From NCBI RefSeq assembly GCF_963855985.1, contig NC_087106.1, positions 1,285,001-1,349,000 of the forward strand: a DNA stretch of 64,000 bases, given 5' to 3'. Under the pieces are notes generated by a model. That model was not told where the DNA came from, did no database searches, and saw only the letters and a list, made by a program, of their open reading frames with translations. Within the stretch, counting starts at the first letter, position 1. Each line of letters opens with the position of its first letter. Below, in pieces: positions 39,151-49,851 of the stretch. Origin of the DNA: Ostrinia nubilalis. Its lineage: Eukaryota > Arthropoda > Insecta > Lepidoptera > Crambidae. Position numbers and translations under genes: made by a program.

Positions 39151-39501
39151 ACAAGAGTGCGAGTTGCCATCAAAGCATACCATTGGATTTGCGTTTGCTC
39201 ACCAAGAATTGCGTCAATTATTTTTCTAAATGTTGGTATCCTGCGATAAACCGACCAAATAGAATGACATTCACATTCAGTGTTCTTAATGAAAGCGGCT
39301 GTCTATCAACCTTGTGCTGGTTATAATCTATCAAACGCGCCATGTTGAAAATTATTGTGCGAGTTAGCAGAAGTTTATACTTCTTTACATATTACTATAC
39401 AATCACTAAACTAAAAAAAACTATACTATACACTAACATCAACTGCTAGTATATCTTAAAACTTTATTACCCAGTGTTTCATAAATTTTATTTTCTTACA
39501 G
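39151..39501. other. Unassigned AT-rich intergenic stretch
   Basis: I see no coding or repeat structure here apart from a splice-acceptor-like pyrimidine tract at its right end. Confidence 0.3.
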
Positions 39502-39890
39502 GAGATTCATAATCAGCCCATTCCCACCAATGACTCTTTGCAAGACACGCAAACATCACGTCAAATTGTGGAGTGTAAGTTGCTCATAGTAGGATATTAT
39601 TATTATGATTAAGTTGTTGTCACGAAATATTTTTTTTTACTTAAGCTCAGCTCGCTAATTGAGCGACGAGCCAACTTCAGAATCACTGCTGAGAACAATT
39701 TCATCTCCACCGCTTGTATGCTTGATGCACATTGGAGGAGTTTGTAAAGGCAACAGCATGAAGACATGATGGCATTAAGAAGAGGCGAATAGAATCAAGC
39801 AGATGGAGATGCAGACTCAAATGGAGTGGCAAGCTATAGGCCACAGAGCTCTTAATCTTTTAGAAAAAATAGTTGATAAGTTTTGTTAAT
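39502..39890 (+). pseudogene. Exon-like scraps of a transposon-associated protein
   Basis: 39502-39574 is bounded by a TTACAG acceptor and a GTAAGT donor and reads EIHNQPIPTNDSLQDTQTSRQI. A later stretch (39777-39888) reads RIKQMEMQTQMEWQAIGHRALNLLEKIVDKF, the amphipathic C-terminal helix seen in Myb/MADF-like partners of Harbinger elements. Stops lie between them. The assignment is tentative. Confidence 0.35.
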
Positions 39891-40108
39891 AATATATTTT
39901 TATACACAATTTACTTATGGCTTTTAACTCATATTGTTCCCTTAGAGCCCTTCCCCTTCCCCTGATTAGGTCAGATGTTGAACCTCCTATTTGACTCTCT
40001 GTTCTGTCCTTTTTCATTGAGCCCGTTGTACTCTTCTCCATTATGTTCCAATCCTAGAAGGGTCTCCAGAATCAGCCACAACGCATATGAAATTTAGAGA
40101 CTGGTTTC

Positions 40109-40796
40109 ATGTTTATAATGAAATCTGGTAAAATTGTAGCATTGACGGGTAAGTCAGGTAATTGCATTCCCCTAGAAAATATTTCGATATTAAACTGTTC
40201 ATCGGCTATACAAAGAATAAATTTAACGACAGAAAAAGGTGACACTTGCGAAACTGATGAAATTTTTGAAGATGGTTTTATTGAAGCATTGCAAAATATT
40301 ACTTTTTCTCAATTTTCAGAGTATTATTGAGCAAGTATATAGTTGGAGCAGTAGTGCATTATTTAATAAAAATAAATAAAGTGTAATGATTGCGTCAAAG
40401 CATTGGTATCCCTGAATGAGAAAAAAGACAGTTTGATTCACATAAGAGACATGGGTGGTCTGTTATATCCATCGGCTCAGGTAATCAAAATTTGTAGGCG
40501 TAGTGAAAAAATAATCAGGAATGCATTGAACTCAGATACATTTTCAAAAGTCTATTACAGTGATAAAAATCGCTACGTCCATTTTGACATTAAGAAGCCT
40601 CGTTAACAAAGATTTGTTTCGCGAAATAAATTATCATCAATTTGATTCTGAAAGTTCCAATCACATCATTGATTTGTCTAAAAGCGTTATTGAAAAATAT
40701 GTAGATATTCGTTTACTTTATTTAACTAGAAAGAGAGATCCTAAAACATCTGTGCGAAGAATTTATACAAAACTGATTCATTTTAAAAATCAATAA
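40109..40796 (+). pseudogene. P-element/THAP9-like transposase C-terminal remnant
   Basis: The region reads in three broken frames: an acidic segment ending FSQFSEYY, a decayed CxxC-like ALxS segment, then MGGLLYPSAQVIKICRRSEKIIR. After a frameshift near 40600 it continues NHIIDLSKSVIEKYVDIRLLYLTRKR..IYTKLIHFKNQ. The GGLxYPSxxVxKI block and the final YxxIRLxY...KLxxFKxQ block are conserved near the C-terminus of P-like (THAP-associated) transposases. The N-terminal THAP and catalytic regions are absent. Confidence 0.6.
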
Positions 40797-41096
40797 TATT
40801 AAATATGTTACATGATTATTTATTTATTATTTAGATACTATACAGGAGAAAAAAATAAATTTAAATTAGAAATAATTATTATTGTGACATTGTCATTATT
40901 TCGTTTTGCATAAAATAAAACTATCGATAAATAGTGTCCTGCCACTATTTGCATTTGTGGGGCGGGGCAAATGAAATTTGACCTTGAAATAACCAATCAT
41001 AACACCTCGGTCGAGCGTCCCGCTACCCGTGCCTTCCTCAAACTTTGGTGACTTTTATGCAATACAAAACACGCAACATGCGTAATCTATTGGATG

Positions 41097-41404
41097 TGAT
41101 CTGTGAGATTGCCACACGTGTTAATACCTGAAATTAGAGCCAAGTTTATGATAGACACGGGAAGTACACAATCGTTCATAAGTTCGAAAAAGGAAACGAG
41201 TATTTCAACGCCTATAAATACGAAGTGCCGTTTAAAGTTATTAGCACACAAGCACGTAGTAGCCATAATGAAGTAATTCATATTCCGCTATTACAATCAT
41301 TTGCTACAACGGGAAGTCATAAGTTTTACGTGTATAGCGTAGACAATCGTTTCGATGGCTTGATAGGTAGCGACTTGTTAAAGCCTCCATGGTGTTGGTC
41401 GTGA
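41097..41404 (+). pseudogene. Gypsy aspartic protease remnant, unit 1
   Basis: Broken frames contain LPHVLIPEIRAKFMIDTGSTQSFIS (the DTGS catalytic motif) and, after a deletion, EVPFKVISTQARSSHNEVIHIPLL..YVYSVDNRFDGLIGSDLLKPPW, the flap and the LIGSDLL end of retroviral-type proteases. A roughly 60-bp deletion relative to units 2 and 3 lies between them. Confidence 0.75.
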
Positions 41405-41520
41405 GAGAACTTTGGCTTTTTTACAAGCTTTTATTTTTTAAATATAATTGTACTTAGTGTGTGTGTATACACTTTTTTAGAGTTTTAGTACTTTTTAAGA
41501 AAACATTATTCATATTTAGA

Positions 41521-41811
41521 ATGGAATTAGATGTAAATGACTTTTTGACAAGAGACGACTTTATGGACGCGATAATTAATAATTTAGTGTGGCCGTGGCC
41601 AATTACACACTTTGTTAAGGTAGAACAATGCATCTATAATTGTGAAGTGTTTGAAATAGCACCGATTAACAATTTAAACCATTTTGTGTCAGTCATGAAC
41701 TATGACAATATTATAAATATGGTGTACGAAGACAGTTTCTGGTGTGCAACGTGCAGGACGTGCGTGTATAACCACTACACGCCGGATGAGTGCACTGTTT
41801 GCGCACCTTAG
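41521..41811 (+). CDS. Small zinc-ribbon protein, unit 1 (97 aa)
   Basis: I chose the ATG at 41521 because upstream codons are hydrophobic read-through. The 96-residue product starts MELDVNDFLTRDDF, has a hydrophobic and aromatic middle (NNLVWPWPITHFVKVEQCIYN) and ends WCATCRTCVYNHYTPDECTVCAP. The CxxC..C...CxxC arrangement suggests one bound zinc ion. It is identical in all three units. I do not recognise the family. It sits between gypsy protease and the nucleoprotein-like gene, on the same strand. It could be a small viral accessory protein carried with the nucleoprotein-like gene. Confidence 0.5.
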   Translation: MELDVNDFLTRDDFMDAIINNLVWPWPITHFVKVEQCIYNCEVFEIAPINNLNHFVSVMNYDNIINMVYEDSFWCATCRTCVYNHYTPDECTVCAP

Positions 41812-41960
41812 CATTTCAGCTGTTTTTAACCGGTAAGTCTGTTTTTGCATTTACAATCATGTAAGGTCGTTAAATAATAACATTAAGTTCATAATAAACT
41901 TTTAATAAATTTACTTATAAAATAAAAAACACTTAAAAATAAATGGAGCTTGTCGAGCTC

Positions 41961-42003
41961 CACGTCATGTCGATAATATCTGAATCGACATCGACATGAC
42001 GTG
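41961..42003. repeat. 14-bp perfect stem-loop upstream of the nucleoprotein-like gene
   Basis: CACGTCATGTCGAT and its exact complement flank a 15-base loop. A second small inverted repeat (GGAGCTTGTCGAGCTCC) lies just before it. Both recur in units 2 and 3 (45795-45837 and 49629-49671). They sit in the roughly 370-bp gap between the zinc-ribbon ORF and the nucleoprotein-like gene. Confidence 0.85.
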
Positions 42004-42183
42004 ATCGCCCGCTGCTCTGCACCGATACGGGTGTAGGCGGTGGAACCCGCCACCACCCCGCCCGGCTGGTGAGCTGCGGCTGCGGCTGCTAAAATAGTTT
42101 GGATAACTATATAACGTTAACTATATATAAACCATTTGCGAACATGAATGACTAGGAAAGAAAGGTTATTAGGAATCTTTGTT

Positions 42184-43116
42184 ATGAATACCGTGATATC
42201 TTTTGACGCAACACAGGGTAACAACTTCTATCCCACCCCACGGTAAGTCGTATCCGCTGCCGTGTGGTTTGCAAAAGGCCTCCTGAACACCACGCTTAGA
42301 CAAATCACAGGCATAGAGAAACCCGGTTGGGTCGCCAAACCTGATAGGGATTACGGCCAGCACAAGCTGTATTTAGGAATGTGCTTACTAATATCATTGG
42401 GGAAAGAGATAAACGCCACCAATCGGCCCGCCCTCCAAAAGCGATGGGAGGCGATGCTTGCAGGTATAGGCGTCCCTTCCAGACTAGAAAACGCGCAGGA
42501 AAACAATGTATTCGATAGCGTGACTCTCTTCCAGGTCGAAATGAAAGCCAGGCTTGGTCTGAGGGAATCCTTAGTTGGAAAAGTACTCAGCACAGAATAC
42601 ACAGGATCTGAACTCGCAGCCATCAACCAGATAAAGATGGTTTGGGAGCACTCCGGTTATAAAGCCGTGCTATTCATGATGGCCTTTATAGAGGCACGTA
42701 GCGCAGTTCTTGAGATAGAGGCGGTCCTGGACCAGGCGCTGGCCCTCAAGCACGCTATGGATCTCGCGAAAACACAACCCAACTTCCCCTTCTCTCGGGT
42801 GATGAACCCTAATGCCCACCCAGAGTTGACCCATAAAAATTACAACCATCTGTACGTTGCAGTTATTGCTTATGCAAAGAAAATGAAAAGCGTAGGTGAG
42901 AATTTTAGAACATCCGAAGCCATAAAGAGTAATCAATTATCACTCATAAATAGATACTTGGAGGAGGATGCGAAACTCTCCATATCTGAACCATCTGAAG
43001 CAGTTCTCGAGAAAATGCGCCTGCTCGGGCTAGGTACAAGAAGGCGTCGGCGCAGAGATGAAGACAGCTCGGACGAGGAGGAAACGGAGCCAAGGCGGAG
43101 GAAGAGAAGGCATTAG
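42184..43116 (+). pseudogene. Viral nucleoprotein-like gene, unit 1 (nearly open)
   Basis: An ATG at 42184 opens 20 codons, then TAA (42244-42246), after which the same frame is open for about 290 codons to TAG 43114-43116. The stop lies in CGGTAAGT, a good splice-donor consensus, but the frame continues as coding-like sequence. The product is alpha-helical in character, with conserved IKMVWEHSGYKAVLFMMAFIE, NPNAHPELTHKNYNHLY and IKSNQLSLINRYLEED. It ends with a basic/acidic tail (RRRRRRDEDSSDEEETEPRR) suited to RNA binding. I read it as a nucleoprotein of a negative-strand RNA virus (mononega/jingchuvirus type), from pattern only. Its first 229 residues after the internal Met are the N-terminal half of the array fusion protein. 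Confidence 0.5.
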
Positions 43117-43250
43117 TACTTAGTGTTCAATCGTCCATTTTTCACTTTCCAATTTATAATGCATAAATAAACAAGTACGATCTCGTAATATCTTTATCTT
43201 TTATTGTGAAAAGATACCTTTAAGTTTATCAAATAATATAGATGTAAAAC
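43117..43250. other. 3' flank of the nucleoprotein-like gene, unit 1
   Basis: The sequence is AT-rich and holds AATAAA-type signals (ATAAATAAAC near 43164). It lies between the end of the nucleoprotein-like gene and the resumption of gypsy RT. The matching segments in units 2 and 3 are nearly identical. Confidence 0.4.
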
Positions 43251-44141
43251 ATCAAATCCGTACCTACTAAAAATGAGGATCCTATTTACGTAAGACCATA
43301 TAGGTTACCTCCAGTCCAGACAGACGAAATTAACAAACAGGTGGAAAAACTCTTATCAGATAACGTAATTCAGGAATCACATTCCCCGTGGAATGCCGGA
43401 ATGTTGAGTCTACCTTGATGACATAATAGTGTACAGTAATAGTTTACAAGACCACATTCAGAGCCTAAGAAAAATATTTGATCGCCTAAGAGAATCCAAC
43501 CTTAAAATCCAATTAGACAAGTCCAAATTCCTACGCAAGGAAGTCCTGTACTTAGGACATATAATCACTAAGGAAGGTCTCAAACCAAACAATGACAAGA
43601 ACAAAGCAATCTTAGATTTTCCTATTCCCACAACTACAACAGAAATCAAGAGTTTCCTAGGTCTTATAGGTTACTATAGGAAGTTTATAAAAGACTTCGC
43701 TAAGATAACGCAGCCAATTGTCTAAAAAAGTGTAATAAAATAATAATTTATGACAAATACAAGTCCGCTTTCGAGACATGTAAAGAACTCTTAACAAACG
43801 CACCATTATTACAATATCCCGATTTTGAGAAACCCTTTGTTCTAACAACAGACGCCTCTAACTTTGCTATCGGAGCCGTATCATCACAGGGAACTTTAGG
43901 CAGCGATAAACCGGTCGTATTTGAATGGTAGGAAGTTTACAATTTACACTGATCATAGACCACTAGCATGGTTCAACTCGATAAAGGAACCTAACAGTAA
44001 ACTCACTAGATGGAAGTTACGTTTGGCAGAATTCGATTATGACATCATAATTATATAAAAATGGCAAACAAGACAGCAACGCTGACGCGTTATCTCGAAT
44101 TAAAGTGAATGTACTCACAGACGATGAGAATATGTCAATGC
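43251..44141 (+). pseudogene. Gypsy reverse transcriptase/RNase H, internally deleted, unit 1
   Basis: It begins IYVRPYRLPPVQTDEINKQ and ends its first piece at HSPWNAG, the start of the RT fingers. It then jumps directly to YLDDIIVYS (the RT catalytic motif, from 43411). About 100 residues including the first catalytic Asp are deleted. KFLRKEVLYLGHIIT and FLGLIGYYRKFIKDFAKI follow (43429-43725). After a stop it reads PFVLTTDASNFAIGAV and [14 protein letters not shown], the RNase H region, with frameshifts. The order identifies a Ty3/gypsy element. It cannot be active. Confidence 0.85.
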
Positions 44142-44746
44142 AGGTACTGATGCATTTACTATTTCTGATTTCGTTTACACAGGTCCTTTGTGGATTGTCT
44201 TTTTACGCCACTGGATCGTACCAAAGACTAGTTGAAATGGCAAAACATTTAGGTCAAACTACAGTCAGCAAGTACGTACAAGAAGTGACCGATGCACTTG
44301 TTAGTCCGCCAATATTGTATACCTTACAAATATATGGAACATAATTTTGTTTCTTGATTGTTTTCTCTAAGATTTCACTCGAATATAATTCATAATATAT
44401 TTCAATAATTTTAATTAAAACGACGTTTAGTTTCAAAGACGGCCCATTTCTGTGCGGTTTGAATCAAAACTGCGGCGCTAGTGCGCGTTCAAACATTCAC
44501 AGCAGCGAATTCGGGCGATGTGCAAGATGGTGGAAAACGAGTATTTCTTACATTTTGTATCTCCAGTTTTAATTGCATTATAAAAGTTTTAGTGGCTCAA
44601 CATTAATAAACGTGCTAAAATTGTTATCATGGATGATCGCCCCAACGTAGTAAGAAATCGTTTCTTATGGAAACGCAAAAGGAATCCACAAAATTGGGAA
44701 AGAAATGTCGCCAAAAGAAACAGGTAAGCAAGTAGTCTAGGGTTGC
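44142..44746 (+). repeat. Linker 1: copy of the Harbinger/exon segment from 35.84-36.44 kb
   Basis: Sequence from TACTGATGCATTTACT to AGTCTAGGGTTG matches 35844-36440 with few changes, including the Harbinger helix-turn-helix exon and the WKRKRNPQNWERN exon with its GTAAGC donor. The join on the left is GGTACTGATG against GTTACTGATG at the source, so about 7 bp of shared sequence marks the breakpoint. Confidence 0.9.
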
Positions 44747-44832
44747 CACTATTTGCATTTGTGGGGCGGGGCAAATGAAATTTGACCTTAAAATAACCAA
44801 TCATAGCACCTCGGTCGAGCGTCCCGCTACCC

Positions 44833-45237
44833 GTGCCTTCCTCAAACTTTGGTGACTTTTATGCAATACAAAACACTGTGAGATTGCCACACGTGTTAAT
44901 ACCTGAAATTAGAGCCAACTTTATGATAGACACGGGAAGTACACGATCGTTCATAAGTCCGAAAAAGGAAACTAGTATTTCAACGCCTATAAATACGGAG
45001 TTTTGGGCTGACACTGTGTAGGTTTGTTGTCGACACGAAAAGAAAGAAAGAATACGAAGTGCCGTTTAAAGTTATTAGCACACAAGCACGTAGTAGCCAT
45101 AATGAAGTAATTCATATTCCGCTATTACAATCATTTGCTACAACGGGAAGTCATAAGTTTTACGTGTATAGCGTAGACAATCGTTTCGATGGCTTGATAG
45201 GTAGCGACTTGTTAAAGCCTCCATGGTGTTGGTCGTG
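44833..45237 (+). pseudogene. Gypsy aspartic protease remnant, unit 2
   Basis: 44833-45021 reads LPHVLIPEIRANFMIDTGSTRSFISP and stops. The flap and LIGSDLL part follows in another frame (about 45047-45237). This copy keeps the roughly 60 bp lost from unit 1. Confidence 0.75.
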
Positions 45238-45354
45238 AGAGAACTTTGGCTTTTTTACAAGCTTTTATTTTTTAAATATAATTGTACTTAGTGTGTGTGT
45301 ATACACTTTTTTAGAGTTTTAGTACTTTTTAAGAAAACATTATTCATATTTAGA

Positions 45355-45645
45355 ATGGAATTAGATGTAAATGACTTTTTGACAAGAGACGACTTTATGG
45401 ACGCGATAATTAATAATTTAGTGTGGCCGTGGCCAATTACACACTTTGTTAAGGTAGAACAATGCATCTATAATTGTGAAGTGTTTGAAATAGCACCGAT
45501 TAACAATTTAAACCATTTTGTGTCAGTCATGAACTATGACAATATTATAAATATGGTGTACGAAGACAGTTTCTGGTGTGCAACGTGCAGGACGTGCGTG
45601 TATAACCACTACACGCCGGATGAGTGCACTGTTTGCGCACCTTAG
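45355..45645 (+). CDS. Small zinc-ribbon protein, unit 2
   Basis: Identical in protein to the unit 1 copy at 41521. The flanking 130 bp on both sides are also conserved. Confidence 0.5.
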   Translation: MELDVNDFLTRDDFMDAIINNLVWPWPITHFVKVEQCIYNCEVFEIAPINNLNHFVSVMNYDNIINMVYEDSFWCATCRTCVYNHYTPDECTVCAP

Positions 45646-46017
45646 CATTTCAGCTGTTTTTAACCGGTAAGTCTGTTTTTGCATTTACAATCATGTAAGG
45701 TCGTTAAATAATAACATTAAGTTCATAATAAACTTTTAATAAATTTACTTATAAAATAAAAAACACTTAAAAATAAATGGAGCTTGTCGAGCTCCACGTC
45801 ATGTCGATAATATCTGAATCGACATCGACATGACGTGATCGCCCGCTGCTCTGCACCGATACGGGTGTAGGCGGTGGAACCCGCCACCACCCCGCCCGGC
45901 TGGTGAGCTGCGGCTGCGGCTGCTAAAATAGTTTGGATAACTATATAACGTTAACTATATATAAACCATTTGCGAACATGAATGACTAGGAAAGAAAGGT
46001 TATTAGGAATCTTTGTT

Positions 46018-46950
46018 ATGAATACCGTGATATCTTTTGACGCAACACAGGGTAACAACTTCTATCCCACCCCACGGTAAGTCGTATCCGCTGCCGTGTG
46101 GTTTGCAAAAGGCCTCCTGAACACCACGCTTAGACAAATCACAGGCATAGAGAAACCCGGTTGGGTCGCCAAACCTGATAGGGATTACGGCCAGCACAAG
46201 CTGTATTTAGGAATGTGCTTACTAATATCATTGGGGAAAGAGATAAACGCCACCAATCGGCCCGCCCTCCAAAAGCGATGGGAGGCGATGCTTGCAGGTA
46301 TAGGCGTCCCTTCCAGACTAGAAAACGCGCAGGAAAACAATGTATTCGATAGCGTGACTCTCTTCCAGGTCGAAATGAAAGCCAGGCTTGGTCTGAGGGA
46401 ATCCTTAGTTGGAAAAGTACTCAGCACAGAATACACAGGATCTGAACTCGCAGCCATCAACCAGATAAAGATGGTTTGGGAGCACTCCGGTTATAAAGCC
46501 GTGCTATTCATGATGGCCTTTATAGAGGCACGTAGCGCAGTTCTTGAGATAGAGGCGGTCCTGGACCAGGCGCTGGCCCTCAAGCACGCTATGGATCTCG
46601 CGAAAACACAACCCAACTTCCCCTTCTCTCGGGTGATGAACCCTAATGCCCACCCAGAGTTGACCCATAAAAATTAAAACCATCTGTACGTTGCAGTTAT
46701 TGCTTATGCAAAGAAAATGAAAAGCGTAGGTGAGAATTTTAGAACATCCGAAGCCATAAAGAGTAATCAATTATCACTCATAAATAGATACTTGGAGGAG
46801 GATGCGAAACTCTCCATATCTGAACCATCTGAAGCAGTTCTCGAGAAAATGCGCCTGCTCGGGCTAGGTACAAGAAGGCGTCGGCGCAGAGATGAAGACA
46901 GCTCGGACGAGGAGGAAACGGAGCCAAGGCGGAGGAAGAGAAGGCATTAG
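46018..46950 (+). pseudogene. Viral nucleoprotein-like gene, unit 2 (nonsense)
   Basis: It carries the same early TAA as unit 1. In addition TAC became TAA at 46675-46677 (THKN then stop), splitting the frame into 46096-46677 and 46717-46950. The rest of the protein is identical to unit 1. Confidence 0.55.
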
Positions 46951-47084
46951 TACTTAGTGTTCAATCGTCCATTTTTCACTTTCCAATTTATAATGCATAA
47001 ATAAACAAGTACGATCTCGTAATATCTTTATCTTTTATTGTGAAAAGATACCTTTAAGTTTATCAAATAATATAGATGTAAAAC

Positions 47085-47975
47085 ATCAAATCCGTACCTA
47101 CTAAAAATGAGGATCCTATTTACGTAAGACCATATAGGTTACCTCCATTCCAGACAGACGAAATTAACAAACAGGTGGAAAAACTCTTATCAGATAACGT
47201 AATTCAGGAATCACATTCCCCGTGGAATGCCGGAATGTTGAGTCTACCTTGATGACATAATAGTGTACAGTAATAGTTTACAAGACCACATTCAGAGCCT
47301 AAGAAAAATATTTGATCGCCTAAGAGAATCCAACCTTAAAATCCAATTAGACAAGTCCAAATTCCTACGCAAGGAAGTCCTGTACTTAGGACATATAATC
47401 ACTAAGGAAGGTCTCAAACCAAACAATGACAAGAACAAAGCAATCTTAGATTTTCCTATTCCCACAACTACAACAGAAATCAAGAGTTTCCTAGGTCTTA
47501 TAGGTTACTATAGGAAGTTTATAAAAGACTTCGCTAAGATAACGCAGCCAATTGTCTAAAAAAGTGTAATAAAATAATAATTTATGACAAATACAAGTCC
47601 GCTTTCGAGACATGTAAAGAACTCTTAACAAACGCACCATTATTACAATATCCCGATTTTGAGAAACCCTTTGTTCTAACAACAGACGCCTCTAACTTTG
47701 CTATCGGAGCCGTATCATCACAGGGAACTTTAGGCAGCGATAAACCGGTCGTATTTGAATGGTAGGAAGTTTACAATTTACACTGATCATAGACCACTAG
47801 CATGGTTCAACTCGATAAAGGAACCTAACAGTAAACTCACTAGATGGAAGTTACGTTTGGCAGAATTCGATTATGACATCATAATTATATAAAAATGGCA
47901 AACAAGACAGCAACGCTGACGCGTTATCTCGAATTAAAGTGAATGTACTCACAGACGATGAGAATATGTCAATGC
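47085..47975 (+). pseudogene. Gypsy RT/RNase H, unit 2
   Basis: It has the same internal RT deletion and stops as unit 1, with one visible base difference in the first piece (CCATTCCAG in place of CCAGTCCAG). The shared deletion shows that the duplication happened after the element died. Confidence 0.85.
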
Positions 47976-48580
47976 AGGTACTGATGCATTTACTATTTCT
48001 GATTTCGTTTACACAGGTCCTTTGTGGATTGTCTTTTTACGCCACTGGATCGTACCAAAGACTAGTTGAAATGGCAAAACATTTAGGTCAAACTACAGTC
48101 AGCAAGTACGTACAAGAAGTGACCGATGCACTTGTTAGTCCGCCAATATTGTATACCTTACAAATATATGGAACATAATTTTGTTTCTTGATTGTTTTCT
48201 CTAAGATTTCACTCGAATATAATTCATAATATATTTCAATAATTTTAATTAAAACGACGTTTAGTTTCAAAGACGGCCCATTTCTGTGCGGTTTGAATCA
48301 AAACTGCGGCGCTAGTGCGCGTTCAAACATTCACAGCAGCGAATTCGGGCGATGTGCAAGATGGTGGAAAACGAGTATTTCTTACATTTTGTATCTCCAG
48401 TTTTAATTGCATTATAAAAGTTTTAGTGGCTCAACATTAATAAACGTGCTAAAATTGTTATCATGGATGATCGCCCCAACGTAGTAAGAAATCGTTTCTT
48501 ATGGAAACGCAAAAGGAATCCACAAAATTGGGAAAGAAATGTCGCCAAAAGAAACAGGTAAGCAAGTAGTCTAGGGTTGC
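47976..48580 (+). repeat. Linker 2: second copy of the 35.84-36.44 kb segment
   Basis: It appears identical to linker 1, including GGATTG where the source has GCATTG, so it was copied with the unit rather than drawn again from the source. Confidence 0.9.
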
Positions 48581-48666
48581 CACTATTTGCATTTGTGGGG
48601 CGGGGCAAATGAAATTTGACCTTAAAATAACCAATCATAGCACCTCGGTCGAGCGTCCCGCTACCC

Positions 48667-49071
48667 GTGCCTTCCTCAAACTTTGGTGACTTTTATGCAA
48701 TACAAAACACTGTGAGATTGCCACACGTGTTAATACCTGAAATTAGAGCCAACTTTATGATAGACACGGGAAGTACACGATCGTTCATAAGTCCGAAAAA
48801 GGAAACTAGTATTTCAACGCCTATAAATACGGAGTTTTGGGCTGACACTGTGTAGGTTTGTTGTCGACACGAAAAGAAAGAAAGAATACGAAGTGCCGTT
48901 TAAAGTTATTAGCACACAAGCACGTAGTAGCCATAATGAAGTAATTCATATTCCGCTATTACAATCATTTGCTACAACGGGAAGTCATAAGTTTTACGTG
49001 TATAGCGTAGACAATCGTTTCGATGGCTTGATAGGTAGCGACTTGTTAAAGCCTCCATGGTGTTGGTCGTG
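48667..49071 (+). pseudogene. Gypsy aspartic protease remnant, unit 3
   Basis: Same structure as unit 2: DTGS motif in 48667-48855, then the flap and LIGSDLL piece in a different frame. Confidence 0.75.
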
Positions 49072-49188
49072 AGAGAACTTTGGCTTTTTTACAAGCTTTT
49101 ATTTTTTAAATATAATTGTACTTAGTGTGTGTGTATACACTTTTTTAGAGTTTTAGTACTTTTTAAGAAAACATTATTCATATTTAGA

Positions 49189-49479
49189 ATGGAATTAGAT
49201 GTAAATGACTTTTTGACAAGAGACGACTTTATGGACGCGATAATTAATAATTTAGTGTGGCCGTGGCCAATTACACACTTTGTTAAGGTAGAACAATGCA
49301 TCTATAATTGTGAAGTGTTTGAAATAGCACCGATTAACAATTTAAACCATTTTGTGTCAGTCATGAACTATGACAATATTATAAATATGGTGTACGAAGA
49401 CAGTTTCTGGTGTGCAACGTGCAGGACGTGCGTGTATAACCACTACACGCCGGATGAGTGCACTGTTTGCGCACCTTAG
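49189..49479 (+). CDS. Small zinc-ribbon protein, unit 3
   Basis: Third copy, protein identical to the unit 1 and 2 copies. Confidence 0.5.
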   Translation: MELDVNDFLTRDDFMDAIINNLVWPWPITHFVKVEQCIYNCEVFEIAPINNLNHFVSVMNYDNIINMVYEDSFWCATCRTCVYNHYTPDECTVCAP

Positions 49480-49851
49480 CATTTCAGCTGTTTTTAACCG
49501 GTAAGTCTGTTTTTGCATTTACAATCATGTAAGGTCGTTAAATAATAACATTAAGTTCATAATAAACTTTTAATAAATTTACTTATAAAATAAAAAACAC
49601 TTAAAAATAAATGGAGCTTGTCGAGCTCCACGTCATGTCGATAATATCTGAATCGACATCGACATGACGTGATCGCCCGCTGCTCTGCACCGATACGGGT
49701 GTAGGCGGTGGAACCCGCCACCACCCCGCCCGGCTGGTGAGCTGCGGCTGCGGCTGCTAAAATAGTTTGGATAACTATATAACGTTAACTATATATAAAC
49801 CATTTGCGAACATGAATGACTAGGAAAGAAAGGTTATTAGGAATCTTTGTT

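Noticed and set aside
42262..42264. GTG start for the nucleoprotein-like gene
   Set aside because: Non-ATG start is not expected in this context. Coding-like sequence extends upstream to the ATG at 42184 across one stop.
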